A program made the translations under genes and the position numbers. Positions 46,328-55,473 of a stretch of 64,000 nt of DNA are shown piece after piece; the stretch's first letter is position 1; each line of letters opens with the position of its first letter. Under the pieces are notes generated by a model. The model was not told where the DNA came from, made no database searches, and was given only the letters and a program-made list of their open reading frames with translations. Source of the stretch: Massilia sp. PDC64 (GTDB lineage: Bacteria > Pseudomonadota > Gammaproteobacteria > Burkholderiales > Burkholderiaceae_D); assembly GCF_900101265.1 (NCBI RefSeq), contig NZ_FMZS01000001.1:1-64000 (forward strand). Direction: 5' to 3'.

Positions 46328-47728
46328 TCAGATTTTACGAACATCGACGAAGTGACCGGCGATACCGGCCGCCGCAGCCATCGCCGGCGACACCAGGTGC
46401 GTACGGCCACCCTGGCCCTGGCGGCCTTCGAAGTTGCGGTTCGACGTCGACGCGCAGCGCTCGCCCGGTTCGAGGCGGTCGGCGTTCATCGCGAGGCACA
46501 TCGAGCAGCCCGGCTCACGCCATTCGAAGCCCGCGGCCTTGAAGATCTGGTCCAGGCCTTCGCGTTCCGCCTGTTCCTTCACGAGACCGGAACCCGGCAC
46601 GACCATCGCCAGCTTGACGTTCGACGCGCGCTGGCGGCCGCGCACGACGGCGGCGGCGGCGCGCAGGTCCTCGATGCGCGAATTGGTGCAGGAACCGATG
46701 AACACCTTGTCGATGCGGATGTCTTCCATCGCGGTGTTCGGCTTCAGGTCCATGTAGACGAGCGCCTTTTCCATCGCGTCGCGCTTGACCGGATCCTTTT
46801 CCTTGTCCGGATCGGGCACGCGGCCGTCGATCGTCGTGACCTGCTCGGGCGACGTGCCCCAGGTCACCTGTGGACGGATCTCCGCGGCATTCAGTTGCAC
46901 GACGAGGTCGAACTTCGCGCCCGGATCCGAGTGCAGCGTGCGCCAGTAGGCGACGGCCTGTTCCCACTGGGGACCGACGGGGGCGAACGGACGGCCCTTG
47001 ACGTATTCGATGGTCGTGTCGTCGACGGCGACCATGCCGGCGCGCGCGCCCGCCTCGATCGCCATGTTACAGACCGTCATGCGGCCTTCCATCGACAGCG
47101 AGCGGATCGTCGAGCCGCCGAATTCGATGGCATAGCCCGTGCCGCCGGCGGTGCCGATCTTGCCGATCACGGCCAGCACGATGTCCTTGGCGGTCACGCC
47201 CGGCGGCAGTTCGCCGTCGACCTGCACCAGCATCGATTTGGATTTCTTCGCGAGCAGCGTCTGGGTGGCCATCACGTGCTCGACTTCCGACGTGCCGATG
47301 CCGTGCGCCAGCGCGCCGAATGCGCCGTGCGTGGACGTGTGCGAGTCGCCGCACACGACGGTCATGCCCGGCAGCGTGGCGCCCTGCTCCGGGCCGATCA
47401 CGTGCACGATGCCCTGGCGCTTGTCGTTCATGTTGAAGTACGTGACGCCGAAGGTCTTGGTGTTACTGTCCAGCGTCTCGACCTGCAGGCGCGAGGTCGG
47501 GTCGGCGATGCCGTGCGAGCGGTCGGTGGTCGGCACGTTGTGGTCGGCTACGGCAAGATTGGCCGAAGTGCGCCATAGCGGGCGGCCGGCTTCGCGCAGG
47601 CCTTCGAACGCCTGCGGGCTGGTGACTTCGTGGACCAGGTGACGGTCGATATACAGCACGGTGGTGCCATCCGCATCGGCACGCACGACATGCGAATCCC
47701 AAAGTTTGTCGTAGAGCGTTTTTAACAT
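46328..47728 (-). CDS. leuC: 3-isopropylmalate dehydratase large subunit
   Basis: A 466-aa aconitase-family subunit holding a [4Fe-4S] cluster; with LeuD it isomerises 2- to 3-isopropylmalate. Cluster cysteines are seen in [13 protein letters not shown] and GCSMCLAMN. The substrate-side motif [15 protein letters not shown] is present. It is the first gene of the leuC-ecn-leuD-leuB unit; its promoter should lie in 47729-47880. Confidence 0.97.
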   Translation of the reverse strand: MLKTLYDKLWDSHVVRADADGTTVLYIDRHLVHEVTSPQAFEGLREAGRPLWRTSANLAVADHNVPTTDRSHGIADPTSRLQVETLDSNTKTFGVTYFNMNDKRQGIVHVIGPEQGATLPGMTVVCGDSHTSTHGAFGALAHGIGTSEVEHVMATQTLLAKKSKSMLVQVDGELPPGVTAKDIVLAVIGKIGTAGGTGYAIEFGGSTIRSLSMEGRMTVCNMAIEAGARAGMVAVDDTTIEYVKGRPFAPVGPQWEQAVAYWRTLHSDPGAKFDLVVQLNAAEIRPQVTWGTSPEQVTTIDGRVPDPDKEKDPVKRDAMEKALVYMDLKPNTAMEDIRIDKVFIGSCTNSRIEDLRAAAAVVRGRQRASNVKLAMVVPGSGLVKEQAEREGLDQIFKAAGFEWREPGCSMCLAMNADRLEPGERCASTSNRNFEGRQGQGGRTHLVSPAMAAAAGIAGHFVDVRKI

Positions 47729-47879
47729 GTTAAGTCCAGAGAAACGACCGCTTCATGCGGGCATGGTCTTTGATTATGCCATATTTGTGCAATGCGGAAG
47801 CAACGCCCTTCGAGCACGATTATTTCAATGAACTCATCCATATGAAAATTTTGTTTGGATGAATATTCAAAGACGCAAA

Positions 47880-47914
47880 TAAAAAAAGCCCGCGCATTTC
47901 CTGCGCAGGCTTTT
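47880..47914 (-). terminator. Rho-independent terminator after cheA
   Basis: A 9-base inverted repeat (GCCCGCGCA / TGCGCAGGC, one mismatch) around a 5-base loop is followed on the minus strand by T7. It lies 34 bases past the cheA stop and isolates the chemotaxis genes from leuC. Confidence 0.88.
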
Positions 47915-47947
47915 CATGGCTTTGTAGCAAAAATGGTGTAGTTGCGT

Positions 47948-49879
47948 TTATGCGGCCAGGCGCACCGTCGAGCGGCAACCGTCCATCAGGAACGACAGGC
48001 CGACGACCAGCACGAGCGAGCCTTCCGCCGAACGCGCGGTACCCGTGATGCCTTCGACGTTCAGCGCCGTCATCGGCTTGATCACCAGGTCGGCCGTGCC
48101 GTCGACGGCTTCCACCGCGATGATGTACGGCTGCGGCGCGTTGATGACGATGCCCACGCGCTCCGTGCAGGCCTCGTAGCCGAGCGACAGCGCCAGCGAA
48201 CGCACCGGCAGCGGACGGCCCTGGTCCTTCAGCACCGGGGCGCCGCCGACCTGCATGAAGGTCTCCGGCAGCTCGACGACGCGCTCGACCACCGCCATCG
48301 GCAGGGCCAGCTGCGCGCCCGACGTCGACACGAGCATGGTCGGCACGATCGACAGTTCGATCGGCAGGCGGATCGAGAACTTCGTGCCCTTGCCCAGGTT
48401 CGAGTCGATGCGGATCGCGCCGCGGTTCTTCTCGACGGCCGTCTTGACCACGTCCATGCCCACGCCGCGACCCGAGACCGACGACGCCACTTCCTTGGTC
48501 GAGAAGCCCGGCAGGAACACGAGCTGGTACGCCTCGTCGTCGCTCGTCGCCTGGTTCTCGGAGATGAGACCCTTCTCCATCGCCTTCTTGCGCAGCTTGG
48601 CGGGGTCCATGCCGCGGCCGTCGTCCTGCAGCACGATCATGACGCTGTTCGCTTCCTGCCACGCTTTCAGCAGGATGTAGGCCTTGGCCGGCTTGCCGTT
48701 GGCGACGCGGTCTTCCGGCGACTCGACGCCGTGGTCCAGCGCGTTGCGCAGCATGTGCACGAGCGGGTCGTACAGGCTGTCCACGACGACGCGGTCGACT
48801 TCCGTCTCGGCGCCTTCGATCGTCAGTTCGACGTCCTTGCCCAGGTCCTTCGCCAGCTCGCGCACGAGGCGCGGGAATTTCTGGAACAAACGGCCCACCG
48901 GCTGCATGCGGGTCGCCAAGGTGGCGCGCTGCAGCTCGGCCGAGTAGCGCGACGCGCGCTCCAGCGTTTCCGTCAGCGTGGCCATCAGGGTGGCGGCCTG
49001 GCCTTCGAACTTGAACTGCGACAGGCGCTCCAGCAGCACGGCCGCCTGGTTCGCGGCCTGCACGGATTCGCCGGCCACTTCCAGCAACGCGTCCAGCTTG
49101 ACCGCGTCGATACGGATGCTCTCGTCCTTCGCGGGACCGGTGCTCGCGGGCTTGTTGTCGGAACGGCGTTCGACGCCGTCCCAGCCCGGCTTGCCGGATG
49201 CGGCCGCGGGTGCAGCTGCTGCCGCGGTTTCGGCCGGGGCGGCGGCCTGCACGGGCGCGACGACGGCGTCGGAGGCCGTCGCGGCGGCGACCGGCGCCTG
49301 GCTCGGCGTATAGGTGCCCGGCGGGACGACCGCCATGAACATCGCTTCCCAATCGAGGCCGTCGGCGCCCGGCGCGGCCGGTGCAGGCGCTGGCACAGCC
49401 GGCGCGGCTGCCGGTGCAGCTGCTACCGGTGCAGCCGCCACAGGAGCCGGCGCCGGCGCGGCCGCTGGGGCGGCCTTCGGTGCGGGCGCGGCGTCCTTGC
49501 CGGCGATGGCGTCCTTGAGCATGCGCTCGAGGTCGGCCGGCATCTGCGGCAGCTGGTCCGGCGTGGCGCCGTTGTTCAGGTCATTGAGCTGGTCGGCCAC
49601 GAAGCCCGACGCCTGCAGCGACGCCTCGATCGCGCCCGGCGTGACGGGCGCCGCACCGGTGCGCAGCGCGTCGAACAGGTTTTCCGTCAGGTGGCAGGCG
49701 GCGACGAGCGCCGGCAGCCCCATGAAACCCGCGCCACCCTTGATGGTGTGGAACGAGCGGAACACCGCGTTCAGCGTTTCCTTGTTGTCGGGATCGCGTT
49801 CGAGGTGCAGCAGATGCTCTTCGACATTCGCTGCAAGATCCATCGCCTCGACGACGAAATCCTTGAGCATTTCATCCAT
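47948..49879 (-). CDS. cheA: CheA-type chemotaxis histidine kinase
   Basis: A 643-aa kinase. The HPt domain has the phospho-accepting His44 (RSFHTIKGGAGFM). A long Ala/Pro linker (about 125-260) replaces most of a P2 domain. The dimerisation and ATPase domains carry HMLRNALDHGVE, DDGRGMD and GVGMDVVKTAV, and a CheW-like domain ends the protein. It phosphorylates a CheY-type regulator. No receptor, cheW or cheY gene is in the window. The start overlaps the cheZ stop by one base (TAATG). Confidence 0.92.
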   Translation of the reverse strand: MDEMLKDFVVEAMDLAANVEEHLLHLERDPDNKETLNAVFRSFHTIKGGAGFMGLPALVAACHLTENLFDALRTGAAPVTPGAIEASLQASGFVADQLNDLNNGATPDQLPQMPADLERMLKDAIAGKDAAPAPKAAPAAAPAPAPVAAAPVAAAPAAAPAVPAPAPAAPGADGLDWEAMFMAVVPPGTYTPSQAPVAAATASDAVVAPVQAAAPAETAAAAAPAAASGKPGWDGVERRSDNKPASTGPAKDESIRIDAVKLDALLEVAGESVQAANQAAVLLERLSQFKFEGQAATLMATLTETLERASRYSAELQRATLATRMQPVGRLFQKFPRLVRELAKDLGKDVELTIEGAETEVDRVVVDSLYDPLVHMLRNALDHGVESPEDRVANGKPAKAYILLKAWQEANSVMIVLQDDGRGMDPAKLRKKAMEKGLISENQATSDDEAYQLVFLPGFSTKEVASSVSGRGVGMDVVKTAVEKNRGAIRIDSNLGKGTKFSIRLPIELSIVPTMLVSTSGAQLALPMAVVERVVELPETFMQVGGAPVLKDQGRPLPVRSLALSLGYEACTERVGIVINAPQPYIIAVEAVDGTADLVIKPMTALNVEGITGTARSAEGSLVLVVGLSFLMDGCRSTVRLAA

Positions 49880-50745
49880 TAGAATCCCAGATCGGCAAGA
49901 AGATCATCGACACTGTCCTGGTCGAGCGCCGCGGACGGCACCGACGGACCCGACATCAGCGGCTGCGGCTGTTCCTGTGCCGCCTGTTTCTGCGCCAGCT
50001 TTTCCTTCACGTCCGGCGGCGCGCTGTCCTTCAGCAGCTGGGTCAGCTCGTTCTCCACCGTCTTGGTGATGACGACGACTTTCTTGATCAGCTGGCCGGT
50101 GATGTCCTGGAAGTCCTGGGCCATCATGATCTCGAGCAGGCGGGCCTTCTCGGCTTCCGTCGCTTCCGACACCAGCTGGGCGAACTGCTTCGAATCGCCG
50201 GCCAGGGCCTTGAACTGTTCGATCGAGAGCTTGCCGGCGAACAGGTCGTCCCAGCGGTTCTCCATGTCCTTGGCCTGCTTGGACAGCAGGTCCTGCGCGG
50301 GCATGCCGTCGTCCAGGGTATTCAGCACCTTGTTCGCGGCCTGCTCGGTCAGGGTGGCAACGTATTCCAGGCGGTCCTGCGCGTCCACGATCTGGGACGA
50401 CGCTTCGGTCAGGGCCTTGTCGTAGCCCAGCTCGCGCAACGAGTCGTGCAGCAGGCGCACGATGCCGCCCAGGCGCTCGTACATGCCCTTCTCGGGTTCG
50501 TCCTCGCCGGCCTCGGCCGGCGCGGCGGCAGCCGGAGCGGCCGGTGCGGACACGACGGCCGGAGCCGGGGCGCTGGTCGCCGCGACCTGGTCGAACAGGG
50601 CCTCCAGGTCGTCGGAATCGCCGCTGTCGCCCCCGGCGGCGGGCTCCGGCGCGGGTGCGGGCGTCGGAGCGGCTGCGGGTGCGCTGGCACGCTGCGCTGC
50701 CACTTCCTCGAATAATGCGTCGAAATCGTCAGCGGCGTCGGTCAT
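49879..50745 (-). CDS. cheZ: CheZ chemotaxis phosphatase
   Basis: A 288-aa protein. The first 90 residues are Ala/Pro-rich with two similar acidic peptides (DDFDALFEEVAAQ and DDLEALFDQVAAT). The central four-helix bundle carries the catalytic motif AQDFQDITGQ, and the C-terminal DSVDDLLADLGF is the CheY-binding peptide. It dephosphorylates CheY-P. Its pairing with cheA in one overlapping unit suggests both act on a CheY encoded elsewhere. Confidence 0.92.
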   Translation of the reverse strand: MTDAADDFDALFEEVAAQRASAPAAAPTPAPAPEPAAGGDSGDSDDLEALFDQVAATSAPAPAVVSAPAAPAAAAPAEAGEDEPEKGMYERLGGIVRLLHDSLRELGYDKALTEASSQIVDAQDRLEYVATLTEQAANKVLNTLDDGMPAQDLLSKQAKDMENRWDDLFAGKLSIEQFKALAGDSKQFAQLVSEATEAEKARLLEIMMAQDFQDITGQLIKKVVVITKTVENELTQLLKDSAPPDVKEKLAQKQAAQEQPQPLMSGPSVPSAALDQDSVDDLLADLGF

Positions 50746-51114
50746 AGTCCCTGCTTCTCCATAATTTAAATGTCGCGATGATCTTTGCTGTGTGCGGTAC
50801 GGCTGCCGTCATTACATTGACGGTACAAATTTCCGTCGAGTGTATCAGCGTGGTTGCCGTAGGTAAATCTTCTGAAATGCCGGCGTTGCCGATTGGTGAG
50901 TAATCTTGGCCTGTCGACAATCTTTTACAGCGTTTTCTGAGTATTTTCACAAAGCATGTGTTGTATTTTTTTATCGCGGAGGCATTTGTGACATCCGGTA
51001 TTTGCACGCCGAAAGCCGAGCACATCCCTGAGCAAGATCAAGCATTTACATTCCGCCAAGAGGGGAAACGCGAACTACAATGAGAAGGTAGCGTGACGTG
51101 AGGGAGGGCTCACC
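50746..51114. other. Divergent intergenic region between cheZ and the universal stress gene
   Basis: No gene is supported in these 369 bases, which are AT-rich around 50940-50980. Promoters for both flanking genes should lie here. An inverted repeat CCGTCA-TTACAT-TGACGG (50806-50823) is a possible operator near the cheZ side. Confidence 0.55.
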
Positions 51115-51579
51115 ATGTACCAGAAGATTCTGATCACCACCGACGGCTCCACGGTATCGCAGCACACCGCCTGCGCCGGCGTCAAATTCGCACGACAGAT
51201 GGGGGCCGAAGTGCTCGCCCTGTTCGTCGCGCCCGAATACCAGTACCCCGTGTATGTCGAGATCGTGCCGCCCGCCTACCCCAGCGAAGAAGAGTACGTC
51301 CAGCAGATGCAGCGCCTCGGCGAGGAGTACATGGGCTCGATCATGCGTGCGGCCGAAGGTTGCGGCTTGAAGCATGCCTGCATGACGGCATTTTCCGACG
51401 CGGCGGCGCTGAAAATCGTCGACGTGGCGGAACAGCAACACTGCGACCTGATCTTCATGGGTTCGCACGGCCGCAGCGGTTGGGGACAATTGCTGCTAGG
51501 TAGCGTGACCAACAAGGTGCTGTCCCATACGACCAAGCCCGTACTGGTGCACCGCCTGATCCGGGAGCCGGGTACCTGA
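51115..51579 (+). CDS. Universal stress protein (UspA family)
   Basis: A 154-aa cytoplasmic protein. The N-terminus MYQKILITTDGSTVSQHT and the ATP-binding motif G-x2-G-x9-G-S in GSHGRSGWGQLLLGSVTN place it in the nucleotide-binding Usp class. Such proteins help survival in stasis and stress; the trigger here is unknown. GAGGGAGG lies shortly before the ATG. It is monocistronic. Confidence 0.93.
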   Translation: MYQKILITTDGSTVSQHTACAGVKFARQMGAEVLALFVAPEYQYPVYVEIVPPAYPSEEEYVQQMQRLGEEYMGSIMRAAEGCGLKHACMTAFSDAAALKIVDVAEQQHCDLIFMGSHGRSGWGQLLLGSVTNKVLSHTTKPVLVHRLIREPGT

Positions 51580-51716
51580 CGCGCTTACCGAAGTAACCGC
51601 GGCGCCGCAGCGCCGCATCGGACAGACCACATTGTCCGAAAAAAAAGGCAACGCCAGTGTTGCCGCTGTGATATCTTTTTACCTTCATTTTACAATTGAT
51701 CCCTAAGGGACATCCT

Positions 51717-52361
51717 ATGATTCGCATTGTCATCGCCGACGACCACACGATCATGCGCGAGGGTCTCAAGCGTATCCTCGACGGCGCGCTCGACATCGAG
51801 ATCGTCGGCGAGGCCATCAACGGCTTCGAAGTGCTGTCGCTGGTCCGCCAGGGCGGCTTCGACCTGCTGCTGCTGGACCTGTCCATGCCGGGCCGCAGCG
51901 GCGTCGACCTGATCCGCCAGGTGCGCAGCGAAGCGCCCAAACTTGCCATCCTGATCCTGACCATGCACGAGGAAGAGCAGTACGCCGTGCGCGCCATCCG
52001 GGCGGGAGCCCAGGGCTATCTCACCAAGGAAAGTGCCGGTACGCAGCTCGTCGGTGCGATCCGCAAGGTGGCGTCCGGCCGGCCGTACATCAGCACGGAA
52101 GTGGCCGAGCAGCTGGCGCTGAACATCATGGCGCCGAACGAACAGCTGCTGCACAAGCAACTCTCGGATCGCGAATTCGAAGTATTCTCGCTCCTCGTCG
52201 GCGGCAAATCGATCACCGAGATCGCCAACAACCTGCACCTGTCCGTCAAGACGGTCAGTACCCACAAGACGCGCATCATGCAGAAAATGGGCATGACCTC
52301 GCTGTCCGAAATGGTCCAGTACGCGGTGGCGCATCGTCTGCTTGCGCCGATGAAAGCCTGA
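51717..52361 (+). CDS. NarL/FixJ-type response regulator
   Basis: A 214-aa two-component regulator. The receiver domain has the acidic pair Asp8-Asp9, phospho-acceptor Asp54 (LLLLDLSMPG) and Lys104. The C-terminal LuxR-type helix-turn-helix is LSDREFEVFSLLVGGKSI followed by EIANNLHLSVKTVSTHK. The ATG at 51717 has AAGGGA about 8 bases upstream. No cognate histidine kinase is adjacent, so its partner is encoded elsewhere. Confidence 0.93.
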   Translation: MIRIVIADDHTIMREGLKRILDGALDIEIVGEAINGFEVLSLVRQGGFDLLLLDLSMPGRSGVDLIRQVRSEAPKLAILILTMHEEEQYAVRAIRAGAQGYLTKESAGTQLVGAIRKVASGRPYISTEVAEQLALNIMAPNEQLLHKQLSDREFEVFSLLVGGKSITEIANNLHLSVKTVSTHKTRIMQKMGMTSLSEMVQYAVAHRLLAPMKA

Positions 52362-52715
52362 ACGGCACTGCACGAAACAGATTTGACATTCAGGCGACAC
52401 TTTTCGTGCCCTGCCCCGGCCTTTTCCGGCCACGCAGGGTCGCCGCCCGCTCGCGTAATCCTACACGCGCTTCACTCGTGACCTCCCCGTCGTCGGCAGC
52501 CTGGCAGTAAGAAAATTCCTACAGGCTGACGTTCCCTCCTACTACACATTCAGCCGTTGCTGATATTAATGCCGGACTCGTGTTGGCATACTGACTTCAG
52601 CGTTTCGACTTGCCTGCGGTCCATATCCGTATCCAGTCAGCTCTGTGCTCCGTTACCGCACTGGCACCACCGGACCGCAGCTTGCTTCTTTGAAATCCTA
52701 AACCTGGAGATGAGT
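52362..52715. promoter_or_regulatory. Long leader upstream of the CRP/FNR-type gene
   Basis: No gene is supported in these 354 bases. The 15-mer TCCTACAGGCTGACG (52517-52531) recurs with one mismatch at 62476-62490, upstream of another small regulatory gene. This suggests a shared regulatory element. No clear -35/-10 pair is assigned. Confidence 0.5.
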
Positions 52716-53573
52716 ATGCAGTCCCAGCTAACTTCAGAACAACGCAACGCCTCCCCGTCGACCCTGCACTCGTCACAGATGGAAGCCGGACGCCAACGCC
52801 AGGGCCGTCTCTGGTCGAACCTGAAAGAGGTCTGCGACCTGCTCCACATCCCGGCCGCCGTCTCGATGAACACCGAGGAATTGCTGTTCCAGCACGTACA
52901 GTTCAAGACCGGGCAGCGTGTGCACACGATCGGCCAGGCATTCGACACCCTGTACATCGTCAATTCCGGTTTCCTGAAAACCGTGCTGATCGACGAGTTC
53001 GGCAACGAACAGGTGCTCAGCTTCCCGATGAAGGGCGACATGCTCGGCGTCGACGGCATTCACACACGCCATTACGCGTCGGAAGCCGTCGCCCTGTCCG
53101 ACTGCGACCTGATCCTCGTGCCGTTCAAGAAGCTCACCGCGCTCGGCCGCGTGCATGCCGAGCTCGAGAACCTGATGTATGGCGTGATGAGCCGCGAACT
53201 GGTGCGCGAACAGGCCATGATCGGCATGCTCGGCGCCCTCTCGGCCGAAGCCCGCGTGGCCCGCTTCCTGATCTCGCTGGCGGAGCGTTTCGCCGCGATG
53301 GGGTACTCGAGCAAACTGTTCAACCTGCGCATGACGCGCCATGAGATCGGCAGCTATCTCGGCCTGACGCTCGAGACGGTCAGCCGTACCTTGTCCGCCT
53401 TCAACGAAATCGGCCTGATCACGGTCGACCAGCGCACCATCGGCATCAAGGATCCGGAAGCCCTCAAGACGCTGCGCCGCCTGCCGCCGTCGCGCTCGCG
53501 CGCCAAGCAGAACGCCAAGCACAAGGCCGAAGCGGACAGCGCCGGCGACGGCCAGGTGCTGGCCACGGCCTGA
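52716..53573 (+). CDS. CRP/FNR-family transcription regulator without Fe-S cysteines
   Basis: A 285-aa regulator. A cyclic-nucleotide-binding-type beta-barrel (about 50-165) and a dimer helix lead to a winged helix (MTRHEIGSYLGLTLETVSRT). The recognition helix has the FNR-like Glu-x2-Ser-Arg pattern, so it may bind FNR-type sites. Only two cysteines are seen (EVCDL and DCDLI), too few for an FNR [4Fe-4S] cluster. The C-terminus is a basic/polar tail of about 35 residues. ATG 52716 is chosen because GGAG lies 6 bases upstream; the ATG at 52710 is too close to it. Confidence 0.9.
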   Translation: MQSQLTSEQRNASPSTLHSSQMEAGRQRQGRLWSNLKEVCDLLHIPAAVSMNTEELLFQHVQFKTGQRVHTIGQAFDTLYIVNSGFLKTVLIDEFGNEQVLSFPMKGDMLGVDGIHTRHYASEAVALSDCDLILVPFKKLTALGRVHAELENLMYGVMSRELVREQAMIGMLGALSAEARVARFLISLAERFAAMGYSSKLFNLRMTRHEIGSYLGLTLETVSRTLSAFNEIGLITVDQRTIGIKDPEALKTLRRLPPSRSRAKQNAKHKAEADSAGDGQVLATA

Positions 53574-53594
53574 ACCGTTTCCGCCGTCGAACGT

Positions 53595-53632
53595 AAAAAG
53601 CCGGTTCCTCGCGGAAGCCGGCTTTCTGTTTT
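53595..53632 (+). terminator. Rho-independent terminator, bidirectional
   Basis: A 12-base inverted repeat (AAAGCCGGTTCC / GGAAGCCGGCTTT, slightly imperfect) with a 4-base loop is followed by TCTGTTTTCT. It lies between the convergent CRP-type gene (stop 53573) and glycine-zipper gene (stop 53647). Confidence 0.82.
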
Positions 53633-53646
53633 CTCGTGCTGTCGGA

Positions 53647-54753
53647 TCAGTCGCGGATCAGCACACCATCGCTGACCTTCACCCGGTCGCCGACGCGGAA
53701 GCCCGGATTGTTTTCGTACGGGATCGTCTGCGTGGCGCCGTTCGCGTAGCGCACGACGACTTCGAAGCGCTGGCGCGCATTGGCATTGCGCTCGATCTCG
53801 CGGCCCGCGATGGCACCGCCGACGGCGCCCGCGACGGTTGCCGCCGTGCGTCCGCTGCCGCTGCCCACCTGGTTGCCCAGCAGGCCGCCCACGACGGCAC
53901 CGGCACCGGTGCCCAGGTAGCTGCCGTCGCCGCTGACCTGCACGACGTTGACGGCTTCCACCGTCGCGCAATTCGTGCAGTAGCGCGCCACGCGCGGCTG
54001 GTTGTTTTGCGGATCGATGCCCTGCCCTCGGCCGCCCGCCATCAGCGGTTGGCCCAGCGTGGCCGTCGAATAGCGCCCATTGGCGCGGATCGTGGCCGTC
54101 ACGGCAGCATCGGGTGCGATGCGGTCGTCGCGGCGAATCGTGTACAGGCCGCTGTACTCGCCCGGCCGCACTTCGGGCAGGAAGAAGATGCCGCGCGACC
54201 CCGCGATCTGCACCTCCACCTTGGCGCCCGGCGTGCCGTGCACCGTGAACTTCAGCTCGTTACCGGGCCCCAGGTCGTCGCTGCCGCGCACGTCGAAGCG
54301 GTCCACGTGCGGCATGTTGGACGCGGTGCGGTCGCTGCGGTCATCGGCCCGGCTGGGCCCGCGGACGAGCGATTCGGCCAGCAGGCGGGTCGTGACCATG
54401 TCGTTCACGCGCAGGTTGGCGGTGACGGCGCTGCCGGGGTTGATGCGGTCATGCGTGCCGATCGTGTACGTGCCCTGGTAGGTGCCCGGCGACGTCTCCG
54501 TCAACGTCAGGTTGCGCGTGGCGCCATCGATGCGCAAGGTGGCATAGCCGCCCGGCGTGCCGTACAGGTCGAAGTTCAGTTCGGTGCCCGGTTCCAGGCG
54601 CCGCACTTCGTCCACGTTGAAACCATCGATGCGGGGTGCCAGCCGGGCCGCGCGCGGGTGATCCTGCGCTTGCACGGGCGTCGTCACGGTCATCGCGAGC
54701 AGAGGCAGCGCAGCCACCACGGCTGCGGCCAATGTCTGTCGGGTTGTTGCCAT
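53647..54753 (-). CDS. Exported glycine-zipper (2TM) protein with a duplicated domain
   Basis: A 368-aa envelope protein. After a signal peptide (ending PVQAQ) come two related beta-rich segments (about 54-130 and 150-235). Each has an ELxF...GTPG core, then TYTI/YTIRRDDRI and PxxAVTAxxR. A glycine-zipper 2TM region follows (about 280-325; GTGAGAVVGGLLGNQVGSG; AGAVGGAIAGREIE), of the kind in 17-kDa rickettsial surface antigens and SlyB/YcfJ-like proteins. The C-terminal RFEVVVRYANGATQTIPYE matches that family. Function is unknown; outer-membrane integrity is a guess. Confidence 0.82.
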   Translation of the reverse strand: MATTRQTLAAAVVAALPLLAMTVTTPVQAQDHPRAARLAPRIDGFNVDEVRRLEPGTELNFDLYGTPGGYATLRIDGATRNLTLTETSPGTYQGTYTIGTHDRINPGSAVTANLRVNDMVTTRLLAESLVRGPSRADDRSDRTASNMPHVDRFDVRGSDDLGPGNELKFTVHGTPGAKVEVQIAGSRGIFFLPEVRPGEYSGLYTIRRDDRIAPDAAVTATIRANGRYSTATLGQPLMAGGRGQGIDPQNNQPRVARYCTNCATVEAVNVVQVSGDGSYLGTGAGAVVGGLLGNQVGSGSGRTAATVAGAVGGAIAGREIERNANARQRFEVVVRYANGATQTIPYENNPGFRVGDRVKVSDGVLIRD

Positions 54754-54822
54754 GGGGTCCTCCGACTTCGTCTTGTTGTCGATAAGACCAGCTTACGCCG
54801 CACCCCAGCCGGGCTCGGTGCG

Positions 54823-55473
54823 TTAGCGAACGCTGTGCACGGCTTCCCCGGAGGTAACGAAGATGCGGTCGTCGGCCTCGGGACGGATCGCATGCCCACC
54901 GGTAAAAGATCCGAACGACGGCAGGATCATCCGACGCGAGCCTAGGACGAAGCACGGCAGGCGCAGGGCGTCGAAACGTGTCGCCAAGACATAAACTGGA
55001 TGAACGTGCCCGGCCAGCACATAGCCGGGCGCAGCCAGGTCCGGGTGGTGGCAGAACGACAGCGGCCCGAGCGTGTACGGCTCGTCGACGAGGTCGATGC
55101 CGAGCACATCGGCCGGGTCGCCCGCATGCTTGTCGTGGTTGCCGCGCACGAGCGTCAGCACGAGGTCGCAGCGCCGCTCCCGCCACGCGAGCAGCGCTGC
55201 CTGCGTGCCGGCCGCATGCGCCGCGCGCGCGTGCAGGAAGTCGCCGAGGAACAGCACGTGATTCGCGCCGGTCGCATCGATCAGGGCATCGAGGGCATCG
55301 AGGTTTTCCGTCGTCGTCCCGCGCGGCACGGGGATACCGAACGAGCGGAACGCGGCCGCCTTGCCGAAGTGGATGTCGGCGATGGCCAGCAGCTGTTCGC
55401 GCGGCCAGTACACGGCCTTCTGCGGCAACAGGACGAGCTGTTCGCCCGCGACGTCGATCGTGACACTGGTCAT
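54823..55473 (-). CDS. pdeM: Ligase-associated metallophosphoesterase PdeM
   Basis: A 216-aa calcineurin-like phosphoesterase. Metal-ligand motifs are [24 protein letters not shown] and LAGHVHPVY. It belongs to the set of proteins encoded with an ATP-dependent ligase, an Lhr-type helicase and an MBL exonuclease; characterised members have phosphodiesterase activity. Its ATG overlaps the helicase stop by 4 bases (ATGA), so it is coupled to that gene. Confidence 0.93.
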   Translation of the reverse strand: MTSVTIDVAGEQLVLLPQKAVYWPREQLLAIADIHFGKAAAFRSFGIPVPRGTTTENLDALDALIDATGANHVLFLGDFLHARAAHAAGTQAALLAWRERRCDLVLTLVRGNHDKHAGDPADVLGIDLVDEPYTLGPLSFCHHPDLAAPGYVLAGHVHPVYVLATRFDALRLPCFVLGSRRMILPSFGSFTGGHAIRPEADDRIFVTSGEAVHSVR

